Origin: Planctomycetota bacterium
GTDB lineage: Bacteria > Planctomycetota > PUPC01 > DSUN01
Length of the DNA: 18,864 nt
Assembly (NCBI GenBank): GCA_016872875.1
Contig: VGYW01000126.1
Coordinates: forward strand, 1-18,864
Reading direction: 5' to 3'
Position numbers and translations under genes: made by a program
The notes under the pieces: model-generated
Database searches by the model: none
What the model was told of the DNA's origin: nothing
Seen by the model: only the letters and a program-made list of their open reading frames with translations
Shown: positions 13,534 through 18,864 of the stretch, one piece after another
Numbering within the stretch: position 1 is the stretch's first letter
Layout of the letters: every line of letters starts with the position of its first letter

Positions 13534-16500
13534 ATGCTCCGCCGGCTATGCCTCCTGTTCGTCGTTCCGGCCGCGGCATCGGCTCTTGCAGGGAATGCCG
13601 CGGTGCCGGAGATGGTGCGGCGGGACTGGTATCTCCGCGAATCGCTCGCCGCCATTGCGGATTGGGAGGACATCCTCGCCAAGCAGCCCGAGGGCGAGGC
13701 ACCCGTCCTGCCGGTGCCTGCGAATGGCGAGGCCGTCGAGTGGCCCAACCCCATCCCGCTCATGCTCCTGCCCGACGACGATGCGAAGGCGAAGGTCCGC
13801 GTCCGCTTCGCCGACGGGAAGATGGAGGTCGAGCGCGTGGCACCCGACGGCAAGGCTGAGCGCCAGGCCGTCAAGCCGGGCGAAGTCGTCGTCGGCTACA
13901 AACACCCCGGCGGCGGGGGCAAGAGCTACTGGTATCACAGCTACGTCCGCCGCTTCGACCGCCTCTGCACGTTCCGTCCGAAGCCGGCCCCCTTCGCCCT
14001 CCAACTGAATGCCCCACTCAACCTGAAGCGAGGGGCGAACGGCCTGGCGATTGCGCTCCGCAACGTGGGCGACAAGCCGCTCAGCCTCAAGCTCTCGCTG
14101 CGCAAGGCGGGCGAGCAAAGGGAGATTGCCTCGCGGGATGAGGACATCCCGCCCACGGAGAAGCGAGAGATGCGCTTCGCCGCGGAATTGCCGACCGAGG
14201 GCGGTGGGTTGCTGCTCTTCTCCCTCGCGGCCGCAGGCGAGACCTTCTGCCTGCCGCTACTCACCCATGTTGAGAGGGCCGCTGCCGCACAGGACCAACA
14301 GCTCCTTCGCGAGGTGACGTTCGACACGCTGCTCTTCGTGAAGCGGAAGCCCTATACGTCCGAGCAGCCGTTCATGGATGCCCACCACTGCCACAACCCG
14401 CCTGGCGGCGGCATCTACCGCCTCAGCCCCGTGCGGCCCGACGGCAAGGTGACGCCCGTCGTGGATTCGCTCGGCAACGGCATCTACCGCGATGTCTGTC
14501 TGCACTGGGACGCGAAGAAGCTGCTCTTCGCGTTCGGCAACGGCGTCGAGCGCGCCCACGCGCCCGTCGTGCCCGGCCAGAGCTATCACATCTACGAGGT
14601 GAACGTGGATGGCACGGGGCTGCGGCAAGTCACGACCGGGCCGAAGAACGACTGCGAGCCGTTCTACCTTCCCGACGGGCGGATCGGCTTCACCTCCGAC
14701 CGCTCCGAGCACTACGTCATGTGCGGCAGCAACATCCACGCCCCCACCCTCTTCGTCGTCAACCCCGACGGCTCGGGGCTGCGGCAACTGAGCCACAACG
14801 TCTTCAACGACTTCAATCCCTCAATCCTGCCCGACGGGCGAATCATCTACGACCGCTGGGAGTACAACGAGCGCTCGGTGACGAGTCTGCACAACCTCTT
14901 CACCATGCGGCCCGACGGCTCGATGGTGGCGCCCTACTACGGCAACGCCACGATCCGCCCCAACGTCATCATGTTCCCCCGCGCCGTGCCGGGCAGCACA
15001 AAGGTCACCGCCCTATTCACCGGCCACCACGGCCAGACCCACGGCCCCATCGGCCTGATTGACGTGCGGAAGGGCGCCGATGGCGATGCGCCCATCACCA
15101 TCCTCACACCCGGCGTGCCGACCATCGGCGAGAAGATACAGGACAGCCGCCGCGGCTGGTTCTCCGACCCCCAGCCCCTCTCCGAGACGACCTACCTCTG
15201 CTCCTACACGCCCACTGTTCAGCCCTGGCTCGAGCGGAGCTGGGCGCTCTACGTGGGCGACCACCACGGCAACCTGGCCCTCATCTACCGCGACCCCGCC
15301 ATCTCCTGCGCCGAGCCCGTGCCGTTGGTGGCTCGCCCAAGGCCGCACCTTCTACCACCAATTGAAGAGAATCGAGGACGAGGGACGAGGACGAAGGACG
15401 AGGACGATGACGCAACGCTAGTGCTGATGGACGTCTATGAGGGCCTGCCCGGCGTGCCCAGAGGCGAGGCGAAGTTCCTGCGCATCCTGGAGGATGTGCC
15501 TCGCAAGGGCGTCCACGAGGGCGGCGTCATCTGCACCTCGGGCACCTCGATCTACACGGTCAAACGCATCTTCGGCACCGTGCCGATCGAGGCCGACGGC
15601 TCGGCCCACTTCGCCGTGCCCGCCGACCGCAACGTCTACTTCGAGGTCCTCGACGCCCGGCACCGCGAGATTCAGCGGATGCGGAGCGTGGTCTGCCTCA
15701 AGCCGGGCGAGCGGCGGAGCTGCATCGGCTGCCACGAGCCGCGCACCGCGGCCCCGCCGAACCGCCTGGCTTCGGCCGCCTGGCGCGAGCCGAGCAGGCC
15801 AACACCCCCTCCTTTTCTTTCCCCTCTCCCTCTGGTTTCCTCTTCCCCTCTCCCTCGGGGAGAGGGTAGGGTGAGGGTGCCTTCCGAGCGGTCGCCCTCG
15901 CCCAAGCACCCTCACCCCAGCCCTCTCCCCAGGGGAGAGGGGGTAGAGGGGCCTCTCCCCAAGGGAGAGGGGGAAGAGGGAACTCTCCCCAAGGGAGAGG
16001 GAGCCTTGACGAGAGAGGGGGGCTGGGACATCCCCATCTTCTCATTCCTCCGCGACGTGCAGCCGATGCTCAACGCCAAGTGCATCCAGTGCCACACCCA
16101 CGACCGCGCCACCAATGCCGTCATCCTCACCGACGACCTCACCGACCAGTTCACCATCGGCTACCAGGAGCTTCTGCCCTACCTGGCCGTGGCCAACGCC
16201 ATGCGCTGGGACCACCCCGACGACGTCTACCCCCGCCCGCCCTACACCTACGGCTCCAAGGTCTCCCGCCTCACCCAGCTCCTCGAAGCCGGGCACCACG
16301 ACGTGAAGCTCAGCGACGGCGACTGGCAGCGTCTTTTCGTCTGGATTGACGCCAACGCGGTCTACTACGACCGCTACGAGACCCCTCACTGGCCCAACCG
16401 CCGCATCTTCGCGGGCGGCGAGCGCAAGGCCCTCGACGCCGCCTTCGCCCGCCGCTGCGCCGCCTGCCACGGGAAAGCGGAAGGCAAGGGTGATACCTGG

Positions 16501-17301
16501 TGGCTGAGCCTGAACCGCCGCGACCCAAAGCTCAGCCGCATGCTCATGGCCCCCCTGGCCAAGCAGGCCGGCGGCTGGGCACGCTGCCAGGGCACCGTCT
16601 TCGCCAACGCCGACGACCCCGACTACAAGGCCATGCTCGCCGCCCTCACCTCCCTTCGTGCCGCCCTCGCCGAGCGGCCCCGCGAAGACCTCCTCTCGAT
16701 CCAGGGCACCGAAGCCGAGCGCCAACAGGTCGCCCTCCCGCCGCCCCCGCCGCCTTCCCCTCTCCCTCGGGGAGAGGGTAGGGTGAGGGTGCCTTCCCCT
16801 CTCCCTCGGGGAGAGGGTAGGGTGAGGGTGCCTCTACCCGAGGGAGAGGGAGGGTCATGGCTCAGCGACCTCCCCTGGGAGAAGGCTTCAGCCGGCTGGA
16901 CCGCCAACAAGGATGGGGTTCCCCGCCGCGACAAGGATGTTGAGGACAAGCCCCTTCGCCTCGGCGGCGGGCGGGCCTACCGCAAGGGCATCGGCACCCA
17001 CGCCCCATCCGAGATCGTCTACAAGCTCGACCGCGCCTATGCTCGCTTCCTCGCCGAGGTCGGCGCCGCAGAGGAGGGTGGCTCCGTCGTTTTTCAGGTC
17101 TACGCCGACGGCAAGCTCCTCTTCGACAGCGGCGTGCTCCGCGGCCTGCGCGAGGTCAAGCCCATTGACCTCCCCGTCGCCGGCGTGCGGCTTCTCCGCC
17201 TCGTCGTCACCGACGCCTCCGACGGCATCACCGCCGACATGGCCAACTGGGCCGGGGCGCGCGTGCTGAAGGTGGCCCAGCCGCAGCCCAAGCCGCGATA
17301 G
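13534..17301 (+). CDS. Exported PD40/HzsA-like multihaem cytochrome c protein with C-terminal NPCBM-type domain
   Basis: A 1255-residue secreted protein starting at ATG 13534 (GAGGGG 8 bases upstream), with a signal peptide (CLLFVVPAAASALAGNA). Residues 20-280 include an Ig-like region. TolB/PD40 propeller strands follow (VNVDGTGLRQVTTG, LPDGRIGFTSDRS, VNPDGSGLRQLSHN, LPDGRIIYDRWEY), as in the middle domain of hydrazine synthase alpha and many planctomycete proteins. Three CXXCH haem motifs are visible: CIGCH (730), CIQCH (850) and CAACH (975). The last 140 residues (GVPRRDKDV, YRKGIGTHAPSEIVYKLD, VRLLRLVVTDASDGI) look like an NPCBM carbohydrate-binding domain. Three low-complexity segments (about 606-630, 759-829, 1069-1107) are translated palindromic DNA. 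Likely role: periplasmic redox or polymer-associated protein. The substrate is unknown and nothing implies anammox. It starts 12 bp after the methyltransferase. Confidence 0.88.
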   Translation: MLRRLCLLFVVPAAASALAGNAAVPEMVRRDWYLRESLAAIADWEDILAKQPEGEAPVLPVPANGEAVEWPNPIPLMLLPDDDAKAKVRVRFADGKMEVERVAPDGKAERQAVKPGEVVVGYKHPGGGGKSYWYHSYVRRFDRLCTFRPKPAPFALQLNAPLNLKRGANGLAIALRNVGDKPLSLKLSLRKAGEQREIASRDEDIPPTEKREMRFAAELPTEGGGLLLFSLAAAGETFCLPLLTHVERAAAAQDQQLLREVTFDTLLFVKRKPYTSEQPFMDAHHCHNPPGGGIYRLSPVRPDGKVTPVVDSLGNGIYRDVCLHWDAKKLLFAFGNGVERAHAPVVPGQSYHIYEVNVDGTGLRQVTTGPKNDCEPFYLPDGRIGFTSDRSEHYVMCGSNIHAPTLFVVNPDGSGLRQLSHNVFNDFNPSILPDGRIIYDRWEYNERSVTSLHNLFTMRPDGSMVAPYYGNATIRPNVIMFPRAVPGSTKVTALFTGHHGQTHGPIGLIDVRKGADGDAPITILTPGVPTIGEKIQDSRRGWFSDPQPLSETTYLCSYTPTVQPWLERSWALYVGDHHGNLALIYRDPAISCAEPVPLVARPRPHLLPPIEENRGRGTRTKDEDDDATLVLMDVYEGLPGVPRGEAKFLRILEDVPRKGVHEGGVICTSGTSIYTVKRIFGTVPIEADGSAHFAVPADRNVYFEVLDARHREIQRMRSVVCLKPGERRSCIGCHEPRTAAPPNRLASAAWREPSRPTPPPFLSPLPLVSSSPLPRGEGRVRVPSERSPSPKHPHPSPLPRGEGVEGPLPKGEGEEGTLPKGEGALTREGGWDIPIFSFLRDVQPMLNAKCIQCHTHDRATNAVILTDDLTDQFTIGYQELLPYLAVANAMRWDHPDDVYPRPPYTYGSKVSRLTQLLEAGHHDVKLSDGDWQRLFVWIDANAVYYDRYETPHWPNRRIFAGGERKALDAAFARRCAACHGKAEGKGDTWWLSLNRRDPKLSRMLMAPLAKQAGGWARCQGTVFANADDPDYKAMLAALTSLRAALAERPREDLLSIQGTEAERQQVALPPPPPPSPLPRGEGRVRVPSPLPRGEGRVRVPLPEGEGGSWLSDLPWEKASAGWTANKDGVPRRDKDVEDKPLRLGGGRAYRKGIGTHAPSEIVYKLDRAYARFLAEVGAAEEGGSVVFQVYADGKLLFDSGVLRGLREVKPIDLPVAGVRLLRLVVTDASDGITADMANWAGARVLKVAQPQPKPR
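15371..15408. repeat. GAGGAC element inside the cytochrome CDS
   Basis: A 38-base single arm running from ATCGAGG to GACGAT, translated as NRGRGTRTKDEDDD within the cytochrome protein. It corresponds to the right arm of the intergenic element at 11923-11960 but is read in a different codon phase. No complementary left arm is present here. All three forward frames of the unit are open, so it can be carried in a gene without a stop. Confidence 0.8.
15809..16020. repeat. CCCTCTCCC/GGGAGAGGG palindrome cluster inside the cytochrome CDS
   Basis: About 210 bases of alternating CCCTCTCCC and GGGAGAGGG words, containing several hairpins. One copy (15843-15881) is the same 39-base unit found twice at 16753-16830. 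The segment AGCACCCTCACCCCAG near 15904 is complementary to GGGTGAGGGTGC near 15870. It is translated in frame as Pro/Gly/Glu/Arg-rich sequence (SPLPRGEGRVRVP, GPLPKGEGEEG) and lies between the first and second haem motifs. Confidence 0.85.
16753..16854. repeat. Tandem 39-bp palindromic unit inside the cytochrome CDS
   Basis: Two direct copies with a 39-base period (starting 16753 and 16792) encode SPLPRGEGRVRVP twice, followed by a third partial unit (LPEGEGG). Each copy holds the hairpin CCCTCTCCCTCGGGGAGAGGG. The unit length is a multiple of three and the reading phase matches the copy at 15843. It lies at the boundary between the cytochrome region and the NPCBM-type domain. Confidence 0.88.
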
Positions 17302-17306
17302 CGTGG

Positions 17307-17534
17307 ATGAAGAGTATGAACGTGAGCGTGTTGGACAGGATTACCGTTGATCTGGAGGTCTGCCTCGGTCAGCCCACCATCCGCGGCATGCGGATCACCG
17401 TCTCTCTCATCCTCAAGCTCCTTGCGGCCGGCATGGGACGGAAGGAGATACTCGATGCGTACCCGGAGCTTGAAGACGAAGACATCACGCAAGCCTTGAG
17501 GTATGCCGCGCGGTCACCTTCGGAGAAGGCGTAA
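17307..17534 (+). CDS. DUF433-family (VapB-like) antitoxin protein
   Basis: A 75-residue protein with the DUF433 pattern: an N-terminal strand region DRITVDLEVCLGQPTIRGMRITVSLILKLLAAGM followed by the helix-turn-helix-like GRKEILDAYPELEDEDITQALRYAA. The key phrase is GQPTIRGMRI. Proteins of this family usually pair with a DUF5615/PIN-like toxin encoded directly downstream and act as DNA-binding antitoxins. No toxin gene follows here: 4 bases after the TAA a half copy of the GTAGTGCGG palindrome begins, and then the convergent TPR gene. The start may be ATG 17307 or ATG 17316; neither has a strong ribosome site. It begins 5 bp after the cytochrome stop and may be co-transcribed with it. Confidence 0.82.
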   Translation: MKSMNVSVLDRITVDLEVCLGQPTIRGMRITVSLILKLLAAGMGRKEILDAYPELEDEDITQALRYAARSPSEKA

Positions 17535-17537
17535 GAG

Positions 17538-17562
17538 ACGGCCTGAAGGCCGCACTACGAAC
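17538..17562. repeat. GTAGTGCGG element, right half only
   Basis: A 25-base sequence containing GGCCTGAAGGCCGCACTAC and ending GAAC. It matches the right half of the elements at 4955-5002 (21 identical bases) and, at its end, 1478-1534 (CCGCACTACGAAC). No left half is present. It lies between the DUF433 gene and the convergent TPR gene, exactly where a toxin partner would be expected. Confidence 0.8.
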
Positions 17563-17595
17563 GCATGCCCTGACGCGTCTGGATCCCGACCCGAA

Positions 17596-18639
17596 CTACT
17601 TCGGGGCGTCGCCGGCCCTCTTGCGGCGCAGGTCATCGAGGGCGCGGTGGACCTTCGCCTTGTCGGTGTCAAGGGTGAGGAGCTTCTCGAGCTCGGCCTG
17701 GGCCTTGTCGTACTGCCCCTGGCGGGTGTGGATTTCGGCCAGGCGCAGCCGCGCGGCCACGTGCCGCCCGCGGAGCTTCACCACCTCCTCGAACTGCGTC
17801 TTCGCCGCGTCCAGGCTCTCCTTGCGCATGCCGGCGGCGGCAATCCGGAACTCGGCGATGGCCTCGTCGAGCTTCCTGATCTGCATGTAGACGCACCCGC
17901 GGATGTAGTTGGCATAGGGGTTCTTGTCCGTCAAGCGGAGGGCTTCGTTCGCTTCGGCGAGCGCCTCGTCATACTTCTGGAGACCGAGATGCCGCTCAGC
18001 GCGCCGGAGTTCTGCCCCGACATTGCCGTTCTTCCCGTCCAAGATGTCCGAGAGAGTCTTGATGGCGGCCTCGTAGTCGCCCTGCGCCCTTTGTACCTCG
18101 GCTAGAATGAGCCTCGGCTCGTAGAGCTCGGGGAGAGTCTTCAGCACTCCATAGCAGGCGCGGTCCGCCTCCCTGAACCGCCTGAGGTCGAACAGAATGC
18201 CGCCGCGATCAATAGCGTAGAGGAAGTCGCGAGGAGCGAGCTCGATCACCTTCTCGCAGTAGCCGAGGGCCTCCTCGTACATCTCACGCTCCTTCTCCGG
18301 CTGCTTGGCCTCGCGGAAGCGCTCGGCTTTGCAAACGGCGAGCCGGACGAAGACCTCGTAGCTCTGTACCTGGTGGAGCGGGAGCCTGAGCAGGGCCTTG
18401 GCCGCTCCATCGGCTTTCTCAAGCCAGGTGTATTTTTCCAAACAAATGAAACAAAAACAGGGGCGGGCGGGGGGCGAAGCCGCCCCCCTAACCCGCCCCT
18501 GTTTTGTTTCATTAGTTGGAAAAAACGCTGTCGCGTCACTTTTGCCCCCTTTCGTCTCGCAAGGTGGCATAGTTTTTGCGTTGTTGCCATTTGGCAACAT
18601 TTTGAGCCTCAGTGTGTCCAGACTCGCCAGTGTGTTCAC
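17596..18639 (-). CDS. TPR-repeat protein, 5' end disrupted or uncertain
   Basis: Only 17596-18435 reads like protein. It encodes about five to seven tetratricopeptide helices, for example YEEALGYCEKVIELAPRDFL, YAIDRGGILFDLRRFREADR, PELYEPRLILAEVQRAQGDY, HLGLQKYDEALAEANEALRL, YANYIRGCVYMQIRKLDEAI, and RLRLAEIHTRQGQYDKAQAE, ending RRKRAGDAPK. TPR proteins serve as protein-protein scaffolds. The open frame continues upstream to a GTG at 18639, but that part crosses a 93-bp hairpin (18433-18525) and encodes low-complexity sequence with no signal peptide. No in-frame ATG exists between the hairpin and the TPR region until about residue 121 of the longest frame; a TTG lies at the hairpin edge (near 18439). 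The gene may have lost its 5' end to insertion of the element. Confidence 0.65.
   Translation of the reverse strand: MNTLASLDTLRLKMLPNGNNAKTMPPCETKGGKSDATAFFPTNETKQGRVRGAASPPARPCFCFICLEKYTWLEKADGAAKALLRLPLHQVQSYEVFVRLAVCKAERFREAKQPEKEREMYEEALGYCEKVIELAPRDFLYAIDRGGILFDLRRFREADRACYGVLKTLPELYEPRLILAEVQRAQGDYEAAIKTLSDILDGKNGNVGAELRRAERHLGLQKYDEALAEANEALRLTDKNPYANYIRGCVYMQIRKLDEAIAEFRIAAAGMRKESLDAAKTQFEEVVKLRGRHVAARLRLAEIHTRQGQYDKAQAELEKLLTLDTDKAKVHRALDDLRRKRAGDAPK
18433..18525. repeat. 93-bp long hairpin with terminator-like flanks
   Basis: The left part TTTTTCCAAACAAATGAAAC and the right part GTTTCATTAGTTGGAAAAAA are imperfect inverted repeats. They enclose GC-rich inner arms (CAGGGGCGGGC/ACCCGCCCCTG and GGGGGGCG/CGCCCCCC) and a tiny GAAGC loop. 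Arms are about 45 bases. On both strands the GC stem is followed by TGTTTT, so it resembles a bidirectional terminator or a miniature inverted-repeat element. It sits at the 5' end of the TPR gene. Confidence 0.88.
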
Positions 18640-18864
18640 CTCTCTTGTAGCCCCCTATCCCGCCCTCTGTCGGGGCTGATTCGCCCCTCTCTCACCTGGG
18701 TGCAGCTCACGCCGCCACGGCTGACCGCTCGCTCCGCTTGCCGCTCCGCTAGGCCAGGGCTGTCGCAAGGTCTGGTGCCTCGATGGTGTGCCAGGTTGAA
18801 GCTCTGCGACGGATGAAGGCCGCGGGCGGGTCGCCAGGGTGTGGCCTGTGACCGCTCGCCCCTT
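18640..18864. other. Gene-free right edge
   Basis: I see no convincing gene in this stretch on either strand. It contains a small palindromic run CCGCTCGCTCCGCTTGCCGC near 18724. The sequence TTGTTGCCATTTGGCAACA near 18582, just outside this interval, is an inverted repeat that might be an operator, but no promoter can be assigned. Confidence 0.4.

Noticed and set aside
13534..17301. Hydrazine synthase (anammox) subunit
   Set aside because: Only the PD40 middle part resembles the hydrazine synthase alpha family. No other anammox gene is nearby, and similar PD40/cytochrome proteins are widespread in planctomycetes.
18373..18816. 147-codon plus-strand frame across the 93-bp hairpin
   Set aside because: It is antisense to the TPR gene and reads through both arms of the hairpin, with no domain or ribosome site.

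Overview
The window is GC-rich and reads like a fragment of an uncultured bacterium of the Planctomycetota or a related PVC lineage. This is an inference from gene content: a secreted PD40/cytochrome c protein with an NPCBM-type tail, an MlaE-MlaF-MCE cluster without other Mla genes, a Tat-exported BNR-type protein, and Ala/Lys/Pro-rich secreted proteins. No rRNA, tRNA, CRISPR array or phage gene is visible, so taxonomy stays tentative.

Layout. 1-1241 (minus): Tat-exported BNR/sialidase-like protein, open at the left edge. 1556-2344 (minus): a small lipoprotein gene that appears broken in two by in-frame stops around a hairpin. 2628-3356 (plus): RluB/RsuA-type rRNA pseudouridine synthase. 3424-4404: exported Ala-Lys-Pro-rich protein with a small beta-barrel-like segment. 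4521-4895: conserved-looking hypothetical. 5108-6391: thiC. 6747-8219: exported protein built of WPF/WPL repeats. 8368-11788: MlaE-type permease, MlaF-type ATPase and an MCE protein with about nine 34-residue repeats, together a probable lipid-transport cassette. 11785-13521: N6-adenine DNA methyltransferase with a TaqI-like specificity region. 13534-17301: the large PD40/cytochrome c/NPCBM protein. 17307-17534: DUF433-type antitoxin without a toxin. 17596-18639 (minus): TPR protein whose 5' end runs into a long hairpin.

The most striking property is the density and variety of palindromic elements. At least five families occur: (i) GTAGTGCGG...CTTCAG elements at 1478, 4955 and 17538, with a related element at 6461-6630; (ii) GAGGAC/GTCCTC hairpins at 2471, 11862 and 15371; (iii) ATCC/GGAT hairpins at every junction from the WPF gene through mlaE, mlaF and the MCE gene; (iv) CCCTCTCCC/GGGAGAGGG elements; (v) a 93-bp hairpin at 18433. 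Several lie inside reading frames. The cytochrome gene carries three such insertions, at one interior loop and two domain boundaries, all in frame. The lipoprotein gene seems to have been broken by another, and the methyltransferase and TPR reading frames start inside such elements.

The genes do not form one pathway. MlaE, MlaF and the MCE protein plausibly work together, and the WPF protein just upstream may belong to the same transcript. The methyltransferase start overlaps the MCE stop, and the cytochrome gene follows 12 bp later, so 6747-17534 could be one long transcript punctuated by hairpins.
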